64,000 bases of DNA from Dyadobacter sp. 50-39 (GTDB taxonomy: Bacteria; Bacteroidota; Bacteroidia; Cytophagales; Spirosomataceae): contig MKSR01000040.1 in assembly GCA_001898145.1 (NCBI GenBank), positions 620,001 to 684,000 on the forward strand, written 5' to 3'. The first letter of the stretch is position 1. Each line of letters opens with the position of its first letter. Under the pieces are notes generated by a model. The model did not search any database, was not told where the DNA came from, and saw nothing but the letters and a program-made list of their open reading frames with translations. Of this stretch, positions 16,955-26,106 are shown piece after piece. The position numbers were made by a program, and so were the translations under genes.

Positions 16955-19900
16955 TTACAACTCCACATTCAGGCTGACGCCGAAATAGCGCAACAAAGGC
17001 AATGCGGTGGATTCCAGGCCGAGCGACGAGTTATTGACGTTGAACGACGAAGCCTCCGGCGCGAAACCTTCCGTTTTACGTTGCAGGTAAAACAGGTTAC
17101 GACCATAAATGCCGGCGCGGATGCTTTTGAATGGCGTACGGCTGATCAGCGCATTGGGCAGCTGGTAATTCAGTGTCAGCTCCCGGAACATGACATAACT
17201 CGCGTCGTTGAGCATTTCTTCCGGGATCACATTATCCTTGTCCGGGGCTACCACGTTCCAGTAATCCTGTGCACGCACCTGCTTTGCATTTGCCTGGCCT
17301 GTACCCACCCAGCTTCCGTTCTCGGATTTGGACGCTACCACACCGTCGGCCACATAGGTGCCGTCGCGGCCGGGCAGCGTCTTTTTGATCGTTCCGTAGA
17401 TCAGCTCCTCACGCAGGCTTTGCGAGTAAATCTTGCCGCCCTGACTGATATCGAACAGTCCCGACAGGCTGATGCCTTTGTAGCGGAATGTATTGTTGAA
17501 ACCGCCGATCCAGTTCGGCAACGCATTGCCCAACTCGTACAGGATTTTGGAATTGGATTTCAAAGGAAGCCCGGTCGAAGGATCGATGAGGCGGTTGCCG
17601 TTTTCATCGCGGAGCCATTGGAACCCGTTCCCTACGAGTGTTCCAAACGGTTTGCCGGGCTCGGCCACCACATTCACACCGCGGTCGGTGCCGAGTACGT
17701 AGGTATCCACGCCTTCGGCCAGCGCTACGACCTGGTTACGGTTCCTGGAAAAATTGAAGGTTGCATCCCAGGTAAAGCCGTCCGCGGTCTTGATGGGTGT
17801 GCCATTCAGCGTCAGCTCCACACCGCGGTTGCGGATTTCGCCGGCATTGATCCTCCGCGAAGCAAATGTGCTCGATGGCGGCAGCGGCACGTCCAGGATC
17901 TGGTTTTTGGTTGAAGCATTATAATAGGCGAATGCCAGTCCCGCGCGGTTCTTGAAAAAACGCGCCTCCACCCCGAATTCCAGGGAGGTCGTCAGCTCGT
18001 TTTTGAGATTGGGATCCGGAATGGTCGACGAGAAGGACGACAGCGGCACCCCGCCGTGCGCGACCTGATCAAGCGAATAGGTGCCGGTCAGCTGGTACGG
18101 CGAACCCGAGCTCCCAGCCTGCGCTACCGATGCGCGGATTTTGAGAAAACTCAAAGTATTGCTCCGGATATTGAATGCATCGGTGACGACAAAACTCGCA
18201 CTAACCGCCGGGTAAAAGAAGGAATTATTCTCGGGAGAAAGTGTGGAAGACCAGTCATTACGCGCCGAGAAATCGAGGAAAAGGAATTCCTTATACCCCA
18301 CCTGCCCCGATAAATAAACCGAGTTGATCGACGACTCCGTCAACCCGAACACGTAGGAGTTGATCAGCGTGTTGTTGATCGCATACAACCCGGGCACGAT
18401 AAACTCATTACCGGTATTACCCGTGGTGCGGGAGTAGAATTTCTGATGATTCGCGCCCAGGTTCAAGCCCAGTGAAATGTCCTTGGTGAGCTGCGGCGTG
18501 AGCGAAAGCAGGATATCGCTGTTGTCTTCCCGTACGCGGGTCACCTGCTCCGAAATGTCGCCATTGCGGTTGGCGCTTTGATAGGTCCCCTTTTCACGGT
18601 AACGCAGGCGCTGGTCGGTATAAAAATCCGTACCGGTTTTGGCCGTCAGCCGGATCCAGTCGTTGAACTGGTAGCTCAGGCGTATCAGCCCCAGCAGGCG
18701 CTGGCGGTCGTCGGAGTTGCGGGTATGGTCCACCGTCCAGTATGGGTTGGCAGTGGAAGAATTGGTGGCATAGGTCTTTTCCATCCCTACGAACGGCACC
18801 GTGCCATAGCCCAGCTGCCTGGCCACATCTTCGGCCGTCCAGGCCGAGTTGGCCAGAATGCTCATCGGAATACTACGCGGCTGGCTGATGAACAGGTAAG
18901 CAGGATTGTCGCTCGCATCGGACACCGTCGGGCGGTTGGCGCCTTTCTGGCCGATGTAGTTCGCCTTCACGTCCAGTTCGAGTTTGGGGGTGATTTTGGC
19001 CACCGTACGCAGGTTCACATTGTTGCGTTTCAATGTGTTGCCCGGCGTGTAGCCGTCGATATTGGTGTGGCCGTAAGAAAGCCGGTAGTTGATGTTGTCG
19101 TTACCGCCTTCCAGGCTCAGGTTATTGACCAGTTGCTTTTCCTTCCTGAAAAAAGTTTGAAATGTGTTGGGCTGCGGGGTGAAACTGAGCACATTACCCC
19201 ATTGGTCTTCATATTGCTGGCCTTCCATGCGCGCGCCCCAGCTCGCACGGGCAAAACGGTCGCGACCGCCGCTGGCCTTGGGCATGCCCTGGATATTGCC
19301 GGCCTGTGCCGCTGCCCAGGTGTAGATTTTACCATCGCTCCCGCGGAAGTGTGTAAACGCCCCGTCCAATCCCTGCCCGTATTCATCCTGGAAATCAGGC
19401 AGTACCAATGCGTCACCGACCGAATAATCGACACCGTATTTGATCCCTATCCCCTTCCTGGACTTGCCGGATTTGGTGGTGATCAGCACCACCCCGTTAC
19501 TACCCCGCTGGCCATACAGTGCAGCAGCGTTAGGCCCTTTCAATACCGAAATCGATTCCACATCTTCCGGGTTGATATTGGAAATACCATCCCCGTAGTC
19601 GATCCCGCCCGTTGAGGAAGGGGAATTGGGATTGCTGTTGTCCATGGGAATGCCATCTATCACATACAATGGCTGGCTGTTGCCGACCAGGGAATTCGAG
19701 CCCCGGATTACCACCCGCGACGAGCCACCGGCACCATTGGCCGACCGCGTCACCTGCACACCGGCCATCTTGCCCGCCAGCGTGGTGGCAAGGTTGGCTT
19801 CCTTGGCCGTACTGACCGCGTCTCCCCCGATTTCCTGCACCGAATAACCTAATGCACGTTTATCCCGCTTGATACCCAATGCAGTGACCACTACTTCCGA

Positions 19901-20587
19901 CAGGTTCTGTGTGTCCTCCGCCAGCGTGACATTGATTTCGGATTGCGTACCCAACACCACTTCCTTTCGCACATAGCCGACAAACGAAAACACCAGCACC
20001 GCCGAAGCGTCGTCGGCGACGATTTCATACTTGCCGGCCACGTCCGTTGCGGTACCGCGCGTGGTTCCTTTAATGAGCACACTCACGCCGATCAGCGGCT
20101 CGCCTTTCGCGTCCACCACGGTGCCGCGCACCGTCGATTCGGCGGATTCGGCACGGGTCACGGGGGTTAGCGACGCAAGCGGGCTTTCCTGCGACAAGGC
20201 CGAGCTCTCCCGTACCGGGGCCGCGCTATCCTTTTTACGACGGTCCTTCGGCGCCAGGAGCACATATGTGTTCTCCTTGATTTTCCGGTATTTCAATCCC
20301 GTGGAGGCCAGCAATGCATCCAGGTTTTGTTCCAATGTCTTAGCCGGATTAACCAGGTTGGACGCAACCTTGAAATCGTCGAGCAGCTTTTCCTCGAACA
20401 GAATGTCGGCGCCGTAGCTCTCTTTCAGTTTCAGCAATGCGTCGCGCAGGCGAACGGGCTGCGTTTGCCGCGCTTCGGACTGCGCGGGGCGCGCCGATGC
20501 CAGCAACTGTCCGAATCCCGGCGGGGAACATAGGCTAAGCATGGCGCAAAGGCCAAATGCCTTTGCCAGCGGTACATGTGGGTTCAT
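16955..20587 (-). CDS. SusC/RagA transporter with STN signalling domain
   Basis: 1210 residues. After a signal peptide of about 26 residues comes a secretin/TonB short N-terminal (STN) domain at about 45-110 (VRLRDALLKLKESYGADILF and LDALLASTGLKYRKI), then the carboxypeptidase-like domain (RGTVVDAKGEPLIGVSVLI), the TonB-box/plug region (LSEVVVTALGIKRDKRALGY, ISVLKGPNAAALYGQRGSNG) and the barrel, ending LRYFGVSLNVEL. STN domains touch the periplasmic part of FecR, so this transporter should both import ligand and report it. The FecR gene lies 26 bases upstream and the sigma gene before that. The VVVTALGIKRDKRALGY variant marks the subgroup that pairs with SusD-like_2 proteins, as found downstream. 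Confidence 0.96.
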   Translation of the reverse strand: MNPHVPLAKAFGLCAMLSLCSPPGFGQLLASARPAQSEARQTQPVRLRDALLKLKESYGADILFEEKLLDDFKVASNLVNPAKTLEQNLDALLASTGLKYRKIKENTYVLLAPKDRRKKDSAAPVRESSALSQESPLASLTPVTRAESAESTVRGTVVDAKGEPLIGVSVLIKGTTRGTATDVAGKYEIVADDASAVLVFSFVGYVRKEVVLGTQSEINVTLAEDTQNLSEVVVTALGIKRDKRALGYSVQEIGGDAVSTAKEANLATTLAGKMAGVQVTRSANGAGGSSRVVIRGSNSLVGNSQPLYVIDGIPMDNSNPNSPSSTGGIDYGDGISNINPEDVESISVLKGPNAAALYGQRGSNGVVLITTKSGKSRKGIGIKYGVDYSVGDALVLPDFQDEYGQGLDGAFTHFRGSDGKIYTWAAAQAGNIQGMPKASGGRDRFARASWGARMEGQQYEDQWGNVLSFTPQPNTFQTFFRKEKQLVNNLSLEGGNDNINYRLSYGHTNIDGYTPGNTLKRNNVNLRTVAKITPKLELDVKANYIGQKGANRPTVSDASDNPAYLFISQPRSIPMSILANSAWTAEDVARQLGYGTVPFVGMEKTYATNSSTANPYWTVDHTRNSDDRQRLLGLIRLSYQFNDWIRLTAKTGTDFYTDQRLRYREKGTYQSANRNGDISEQVTRVREDNSDILLSLTPQLTKDISLGLNLGANHQKFYSRTTGNTGNEFIVPGLYAINNTLINSYVFGLTESSINSVYLSGQVGYKEFLFLDFSARNDWSSTLSPENNSFFYPAVSASFVVTDAFNIRSNTLSFLKIRASVAQAGSSGSPYQLTGTYSLDQVAHGGVPLSSFSSTIPDPNLKNELTTSLEFGVEARFFKNRAGLAFAYYNASTKNQILDVPLPPSSTFASRRINAGEIRNRGVELTLNGTPIKTADGFTWDATFNFSRNRNQVVALAEGVDTYVLGTDRGVNVVAEPGKPFGTLVGNGFQWLRDENGNRLIDPSTGLPLKSNSKILYELGNALPNWIGGFNNTFRYKGISLSGLFDISQGGKIYSQSLREELIYGTIKKTLPGRDGTYVADGVVASKSENGSWVGTGQANAKQVRAQDYWNVVAPDKDNVIPEEMLNDASYVMFRELTLNYQLPNALISRTPFKSIRAGIYGRNLFYLQRKTEGFAPEASSFNVNNSSLGLESTALPLLRYFGVSLNVEL

Positions 20588-20613
20588 GGTAGCGTTTGGT
20601 TAGTTAAATGGGT

Positions 20614-21615
20614 CTAATTGGTGTCAGTGGAATCGGGGACCAGGCGCACCTGGTCGTTGCTTACCTGCACGCGCATGTCGAGCACTTCGGACAGCACCGA
20701 CAGCAGCTCATCCGCCTGACTGGCCTTGAACGTGCCGGTAACCTGCCGCGCCGCCAGTGCAGGATCGGCCACGACGATTTCCAGTCCGAAAACCGCATTC
20801 AGTTCGCGGCTGGCGTCGGCCAGCGTCGTATGGTCGAAATGAAAATGATGCTCCTGCCATACGGCCGGGTTTTTCAGCTCGGTTATGCTCAGCGGTTGAA
20901 TGGCGATCTTGCCGTCTGTCGCGACGGAGGCCTTCTCGCCGGGTTTCATATCCAGCGGCGCAGCCATGTCCGGAGAGGAAATCTGCACTTTGCCTTTGCT
21001 CAAAACCACCTGCGTACCCTTTTTACGGGTATACACAAAAAACTCCGTACCGAGCACGGTCACCTTTTCATGGTCGGGCGTATGCACTGTAAACGGCTGA
21101 TGGTCTATCTGATGGGTAACCACAAAACCAGCCTCGCCGGTGAGGTGAACGTCCCTTCCAAAACTTCCGAACCCCCAGCGGAGCAGTTTAAGATCGGAAT
21201 TGGGTAAAAGCGAAACGCGGCTCCCATCCGCGAGCGTGATAGCGCGGTTTTCGGCGTAACCGGTGCGGTAATGCTGGTAGAATACCTGATCCCGGTAGAA
21301 GTAGCCGCCGGCCGTGATGAGCACGGCTGCCGCAATGCGCAGCCAGGTCCGCCATCGCGGCAATCCCGGGCTTTTGGCGTCCTTTTCGTCGTCATCAGCT
21401 GGTACCGGCTCCGCCAGCAGCGACTGTACATTTTTAAATGCCTGCTCCACATCCGGCAAAAGCTGCGGGTGGCTATTCTCCCATTCCTGTAACCATTCGA
21501 AATACTGCTCCATATTGCCCGGTTCACCGAGCCATTCTTCGATGAGCTGCTTTTGCAGCACCGTGGCCTGGCCCGAGAAATAGGTGAAAAGCATTTCTTT
21601 GGATAATGTGTTCAT
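20614..21615 (-). CDS. FecR family anti-sigma factor
   Basis: 333 residues. The cytoplasmic N-terminus (1-88) would hold the ECF sigma factor. It has the family pattern LSKEMLFTYFSGQATVLQKQ and helices rich in Trp (YFEWLQEWENS). One membrane helix spans about 89-107 (RTWLRIAAAVLITAGGYFY). The periplasmic part contains the FecR core (ITLADGSRVSLLPNSDLKLL, FTVHTPDHEKVTVLGTEFFV) and a C-terminal STN-binding-like domain (HHFHFDHTTLADASRELNAV). It is 12 bases downstream of the sigma gene and 26 bases upstream of the SusC gene with an STN domain, the standard three-part cell-surface signalling order. Some FecR proteins are also needed to activate their sigma factor. Confidence 0.94.
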   Translation of the reverse strand: MNTLSKEMLFTYFSGQATVLQKQLIEEWLGEPGNMEQYFEWLQEWENSHPQLLPDVEQAFKNVQSLLAEPVPADDDEKDAKSPGLPRWRTWLRIAAAVLITAGGYFYRDQVFYQHYRTGYAENRAITLADGSRVSLLPNSDLKLLRWGFGSFGRDVHLTGEAGFVVTHQIDHQPFTVHTPDHEKVTVLGTEFFVYTRKKGTQVVLSKGKVQISSPDMAAPLDMKPGEKASVATDGKIAIQPLSITELKNPAVWQEHHFHFDHTTLADASRELNAVFGLEIVVADPALAARQVTGTFKASQADELLSVLSEVLDMRVQVSNDQVRLVPDSTDTN

Positions 21616-21627
21616 GCTGTAAGCTTG

Positions 21628-22269
21628 TCAATTTTTTTTCAATGACCGGCGCAGGATATTAAGCGCCTTTGATATATGCCCTTCCACGGCCTTCACCGAA
21701 ACATCGAGCTTTGCCGCGATCTCCGGATATGACTTCCCTTCAAAACGGCTCAGGATAAATACCTTCTGACATTGCGGCGGCAGCGCGTGGATGACCCGTT
21801 CGATGTGCATGTAAAGCTCGTCCATTTCCATCATGTGGTCCGGAGCAAGCATATCGGAGCGGAAATCTTCGTCGAGTTCCTCCCGGCGGATCTTATGGAA
21901 CTCCCAGCGCAGGTAGGTATAGCACCGGTTGCGCACGGCGGTGAACAGATAGGCCCGGAAAGTAGTGGTAATGCCGGTATGCAGCTCTTTTTTCCAGAAA
22001 TTGAGAAAAATTTCGGTTACCAGGTCTTCGGCAATCTCCTTGTTGTACACAAACCGCGCGGCATGGCTGCAAAGCGGTTGATAGTAGGTCCGGAACAACA
22101 GTTCATACCCTTTGGCAGCATCCTGCGCGAATGTTCTACGGATAAAAAACTCCCTGTCCGGCAGCGCATTACCAGCCGCACGCTCCTCCTGCGGCCGCTC
22201 GCGCGGGTCGGTCGGCTTGTCGCGGTTCGGCTCTTCGTCCGGCAGGTGTTCGGAAAGTTCGGGCGTCAC
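21628..22269 (-). CDS. ECF-type RNA polymerase sigma factor
   Basis: 213 residues. Region 2 spans about 55-125 (LLFRTYYQPLCSHAARFVYN, EIAEDLVTEIFLNFWKK, AYLFTAVRNRCYTYLRWE). Region 4 spans about 150-205 (IHALPPQCQKVFILSRFEGK, YPEIAAKLDVSVKAVEGHIS). It belongs to the Bacteroidota sigma-70 family 1 group that controls SusCD operons. The N-terminus has an extra, highly charged stretch of about 40 residues (rich in Glu, Arg, Pro) that most relatives lack; no later ATG lies before region 2, so this start is kept. It is first in the operon with FecR and the STN-SusC, and it should drive that operon when ligand binds outside. Confidence 0.94.
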   Translation of the reverse strand: MTPELSEHLPDEEPNRDKPTDPRERPQEERAAGNALPDREFFIRRTFAQDAAKGYELLFRTYYQPLCSHAARFVYNKEIAEDLVTEIFLNFWKKELHTGITTTFRAYLFTAVRNRCYTYLRWEFHKIRREELDEDFRSDMLAPDHMMEMDELYMHIERVIHALPPQCQKVFILSRFEGKSYPEIAAKLDVSVKAVEGHISKALNILRRSLKKN

Positions 22270-22382
22270 GGTTCGGGGTTGGGTTTAAGGCTGTACCCAC
22301 AGGACAAAATTTGGAAAGCACACCCTAGTTGTTCATTAAAAAACTTTCATTTTTTAATTTGCACCCCTAAAATTACAATACG

Positions 22383-22832
22383 ATGCGCAAAAGCTTCATC
22401 CACACCAAACCTCACCTCGTCCTGCTCCTCGCCTGTCCTCTTATCGTCGTCATTGCCTGGTTACGGCGGAGCTATGCCGTCGACGTGCAGCTCTACGATA
22501 CTTATTATGTACTACGGATCGACCTTTTGGCGGAGTTTTTGGTGATGATTCTCCTGATCGGCAGCCTGCTCTACTGGCTTACCAGGCACCGCGAAGGCTT
22601 TCCGCAACTGACGGCCGCACACGTGCTGGCAACAGCCGGCATTGCACTGTTTATCGTCAGCGCCTCGGGGTATCCGCCCAACAATGCGGTAGACACCTGG
22701 AAACCGATGTCACCGCAGGAATACCAGGAATGGGAAGATCTCGGGAAGCGGTTCATGATAGCCTTCATTACATTTGCGGCGTTTCAGGTATTGCTGGTCG
22801 CGAATCTGATGGTGAAATGGATCAAGGGCTGA
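22383..22832 (+). CDS. Small four-helix membrane protein with a COX1-like motif
   Basis: 149 residues with hydrophobic segments at about 12-30, 48-66, 79-97 and 124-145. No signal peptide is expected beyond the first helix. The segment VDVQLYDTYYVLRIDLLAEF resembles the conserved DVQLHDTYFVVAHFHYV loop of cytochrome c oxidase subunit I, with the heme-ligand histidines absent. That suggests an origin from, or mimicry of, the oxidase, but no catalytic role can be claimed. The gene is divergent from the sigma factor at 22269 (113-base gap) and convergent with the molybdenum hydroxylase operon (21-base gap). I do not recognise a named family. Confidence 0.75.
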   Translation: MRKSFIHTKPHLVLLLACPLIVVIAWLRRSYAVDVQLYDTYYVLRIDLLAEFLVMILLIGSLLYWLTRHREGFPQLTAAHVLATAGIALFIVSASGYPPNNAVDTWKPMSPQEYQEWEDLGKRFMIAFITFAAFQVLLVANLMVKWIKG

Positions 22833-22853
22833 TGCACGAAGCCGTTGAAAAGG

Positions 22854-25091
22854 TCAAATCAGCTTATCCGGCGTGATGGGCAAATGCCTTATCCGCTTGC
22901 CGGTGGCATTGAAAACCGCGTTCGCGATGGCTCCGGCGACGCCTACGATAGCGATTTCGCCCAGGCCTTTCGAACCAATAGGGTCTGCAAGCATGTCTGG
23001 CTTATCAATGTAGTATACTTCAATCGGCGGTACGTCGGCGTGGACCGGAATGTGGTAGCTGGCAAAATCGCTGGTGACGTAGCGGCCGAACCGGTGGTCC
23101 ATCACCGATTCCTCCATTAATGCCATCCCGATGCCGCCTACGACACCGCCGATCGACTGGCTGCGGGCGGTTTTGTAGTTGATGATCGTCCCCACGTCCG
23201 CGCAGGTCACCACCCGTGTGACGCGCACTTCGCCGGTGAGCTCGCCCACCTGCACCTCCACAAAATGGCAGCCGAACGAGTACATCGAGTACTGGTCGCG
23301 CTCGGCACCCTGTTTCGATTCGCCGGTTACTTCGAGCTCGTTCAAATGGTGGTGTTTTAAAATGTCCGCATAGCTCAGCCCGTCCTTATCTCCCTCGGAA
23401 GCAAACAACTGACCATTCCTGACCACCGCCTGTCCGCCTGACCTGAAGCGCGCCTCCATATCCCCTGCCAATGCCGCCAGTCTGTTTTTCAACGCCTCAC
23501 AAGCATCATGCACCGCCGACCCCACGCTGGGAATGGTGGACGAGCCGTTCTGGCCGGGCGCGTCGGGCAAGGCCGAATGCCCCAGTTCGAAACGGATCTT
23601 TTTAGCATTTAACCCCAAAACTTTGGCCGCAATGCGCGTCATCGCCGTACCTGTACCCGGGCCGATGTCCATGGTCGCGCTTTGCACGACGACCGACCCG
23701 TCGGCCTGCATTACTGCCCGTGCCTTGGACGGATGCCGGTGAAAACCATACAGGCTCGACGCCATGCCATACCCCACCAGCATGCCATTCTGCCTGACCG
23801 ATCGCGGGGCTTGCATGCGGTTCTTCCAGCCAAACTTTTCAGCGCCCAGCTCGTAGCATTCCCGCAGCGACTTTGCCGACCAGGGCAGGTTTCTTTCAGG
23901 ATCGGACTCCGCATAGTTTTTCAGACGGAAATCGAGCGGGTCCATTTTCAATGCAAATGCAAGCTCATCCATGGCCGACTCCAATGCAAACATCCCGGTT
24001 GCATCGCCCGGCCCGCGCATCCAGGTGGGCGTATTCACATCGAGCGGGAGCAGGCGGTAGCGCGTGAGCACCGAAGGGCACGCATATAATGCACGCGACG
24101 CCAGCACGGTGCGTTCGAGGTGTTCTTCGTACATCGATGTCTGCCCGGTACCTTCGTGCACAATGCCGGTAAGCCGCCCGTCTGCCGAGGCCCCCAGGCC
24201 GATTTTTTGCACGGTATAGGGCCTGTAACCTACGGAAGTGAACATCTGGTCGCGCCCAAGCACGAGCTTCACCGGCCGCTTCACCTGCTTTGCCGCGATT
24301 ACCGCCGCCAGGGTATGCGGCCAGACGCGGATACCCGAGCCGAATGCGCCGCCTACGTACCTGGCCACTACCTGCACGTTTTCACGGGGCAATTTGAAAG
24401 CCTGCGCCAGTTGCCCCTGCACCGATTTGACGCCCTGGTTTTTATCGTAGACCGTGAGCTTGTCGTCCGCTTCCCACACGGCAATGATGGCGTGCGGTTC
24501 GAGCGGCTGATGGTGCTGGGTCGGAATAATATATTCGGCCTCTATCTTCACTTCCGCCTGGCGCAAAGCTGCTGCGTCGCCGCGTTCATAATCCTTAAAG
24601 GGTGAATTCCCCGAACGCTGGACGTTCAACGGCACAGCCGCCTTACCGGCATTTTTTTCAAAATCGGTTTGATGGCTTTCCTTCCGGTACGTCACACACA
24701 CAAGCGACGCCGCGTGCACTGCCTGCTCGTGGGTACCCGCGACCACCATCGCCACAGGCTGTCCGTCGAAGTAAATAAGCGGGTCGTAAAACACCCGTAA
24801 TGCCGTACCTACCTGCGCACGTTCCGCAGGTTGCTTTTTTGCGGGCCAGCCCGGCACCGTCATCACATTGAGATGGCTGATGACCGCCAGCACGCCCGGC
24901 GCGGCTTCCGCCTCATGCGCCTCAATGGCTGTAATGCTTCCTTTGGCGATGGTACTGGTCACCAGCACCGCGTGGACCAGTTCCGGAATGGCATATTCGG
25001 CCGAATAGGTTGCGCCGCCGCTCACTTTGGCAGCCCCGTCGACGCGGGTAAGCGAGGTATCGGAGGGGTTATCCCATGATTGTCGTTTCAT
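22854..25091 (-). CDS. Molybdopterin-binding subunit of an aldehyde/xanthine oxidoreductase
   Basis: 745 residues, the large catalytic subunit of a three-subunit molybdenum hydroxylase of PaoC type. The N-terminal a/b hammerhead domain covers about 15-130 (ATYSAEYAIPELVHAVLVTS). The cofactor-binding domain has ARYVGGAFGSGIRVWPH, MRGPGDATGMFALESAMDEL, MDIGPGTGTAMTRIAAKVLG and, near the end, DPIGSKGLGEIAIVGVAGAI, where the Glu of GLGEI is the family's catalytic base. Substrate could be an aromatic or aliphatic aldehyde or a purine-like heterocycle. No signal peptide is present, so export would ride with the Tat signal on the iron-sulfur subunit. It follows the FAD subunit by seven bases. Its start gives MKRQSWDNPSDTSLTRVDGA, typical for the family. 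Confidence 0.93.
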   Translation of the reverse strand: MKRQSWDNPSDTSLTRVDGAAKVSGGATYSAEYAIPELVHAVLVTSTIAKGSITAIEAHEAEAAPGVLAVISHLNVMTVPGWPAKKQPAERAQVGTALRVFYDPLIYFDGQPVAMVVAGTHEQAVHAASLVCVTYRKESHQTDFEKNAGKAAVPLNVQRSGNSPFKDYERGDAAALRQAEVKIEAEYIIPTQHHQPLEPHAIIAVWEADDKLTVYDKNQGVKSVQGQLAQAFKLPRENVQVVARYVGGAFGSGIRVWPHTLAAVIAAKQVKRPVKLVLGRDQMFTSVGYRPYTVQKIGLGASADGRLTGIVHEGTGQTSMYEEHLERTVLASRALYACPSVLTRYRLLPLDVNTPTWMRGPGDATGMFALESAMDELAFALKMDPLDFRLKNYAESDPERNLPWSAKSLRECYELGAEKFGWKNRMQAPRSVRQNGMLVGYGMASSLYGFHRHPSKARAVMQADGSVVVQSATMDIGPGTGTAMTRIAAKVLGLNAKKIRFELGHSALPDAPGQNGSSTIPSVGSAVHDACEALKNRLAALAGDMEARFRSGGQAVVRNGQLFASEGDKDGLSYADILKHHHLNELEVTGESKQGAERDQYSMYSFGCHFVEVQVGELTGEVRVTRVVTCADVGTIINYKTARSQSIGGVVGGIGMALMEESVMDHRFGRYVTSDFASYHIPVHADVPPIEVYYIDKPDMLADPIGSKGLGEIAIVGVAGAIANAVFNATGKRIRHLPITPDKLI

Positions 25092-25098
25092 AGCCAGT

Positions 25099-26106
25099 TC
25101 AGGAAATGCCTGCTGCGGTTTTCAGCGCCGCAACCATGGCATTGGTCGTTAATTTGATCTTGAATGCATTCTGCGCGGTTGCTTCTGCACTCTGCATTTC
25201 ATGCTCGGCCACTTCTTGGAAAAGTTTTTCCGAAGGCGCCTGCCCGCGGAGCATCAAATCGATGGCCCAGTACCGCCACGGCTTGTGCGCCACGCCGCCG
25301 AGTGCCATGCGGGCATCCCAGATGCGTCCGCCGTCCATTTGCAGCGCCGCCGCCACTGACACCAATGCAAAGGCATAAGATGCACGGTCGCGCACTTTCA
25401 GGTAATGGCTGTGTTTGGCGAATGCGTTATCCACCACCTCAATGGCCGTTAACAGCTCGCCGGGGCGCAAGTAGGTATCGAGCTCGGGCTGCTGTGTGGA
25501 CAGGCGGTGAAAATCTTTCATCATCACCCGCCGTTCGCCTTCCGGCCCATTGACCACCACATTCGTTTCCAGGGCAGTGAGCGCCACGCACATATCGCTC
25601 GGATGCACGGCGATGCACGAGGACGCTTCGTAACCGCCAAAGCCGTTCCCGGCAAAAAATATCGCATGCGTGCGGTTAACGCCTCCTTCCGCGCCGCAAC
25701 CGGAGCCGGGCTGACGCTTGTTGCAGGGCAATGCAAGGTCATAAAAGTAGCTGCATCGCGTGCGCTGCAACAAGTTGCCGCCCACCGTGGCCATATTGCG
25801 GAGCTGCCCGGAAGCGCCCGCGAGTAATGCCTGTGCAAGCAATGGCTGACGTGCCACTACGCCCTTGTGCCTGGCTACGTCGCTGTTCAATGCCAGTGCA
25901 CCGATGCGCAGCCGGTCGTAGCGGTGTTCTATTTTTTTCAGCGGAAGATGGTTGATATCGATCAGCTTCGGAGGCGACGCAATGCCGCGCTTCATCAGGT
26001 CCACGAGGTTGGTGCCGCCGGCGATGTATTGCGCCCCGGGGTTATCGGTGGCCATTGAAATGGCTTCCTGAACGGTCTTAGGGCGGAGGTATTGAAACGG
26101 TTTCAT
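25099..26106 (-). CDS. FAD-binding subunit with an extra [4Fe-4S] motif (PaoB-like)
   Basis: 335 residues from the ATG at 26106, which overlaps the stop of the upstream subunit as ATGA. The upstream reading-frame extension to 26280 is a shadow of the iron-sulfur gene. The FAD site is YIAGGTNLVDLMKRGI (family pattern AGGT) with LRNMATVGGNLLQRTRC. Four cysteines in the insertion LLQRTRCSYFYDLALPCNKR plus PGSGCG match the [4Fe-4S] insertion known in PaoB of Escherichia coli, a feature absent from ordinary xanthine dehydrogenase FAD subunits. The C-terminal CO-dehydrogenase-flavoprotein domain follows (MALGGVAHKPWR). The subunit passes electrons between the iron-sulfur protein and its acceptor. 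Confidence 0.93.
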   Translation of the reverse strand: MKPFQYLRPKTVQEAISMATDNPGAQYIAGGTNLVDLMKRGIASPPKLIDINHLPLKKIEHRYDRLRIGALALNSDVARHKGVVARQPLLAQALLAGASGQLRNMATVGGNLLQRTRCSYFYDLALPCNKRQPGSGCGAEGGVNRTHAIFFAGNGFGGYEASSCIAVHPSDMCVALTALETNVVVNGPEGERRVMMKDFHRLSTQQPELDTYLRPGELLTAIEVVDNAFAKHSHYLKVRDRASYAFALVSVAAALQMDGGRIWDARMALGGVAHKPWRYWAIDLMLRGQAPSEKLFQEVAEHEMQSAEATAQNAFKIKLTTNAMVAALKTAAGIS

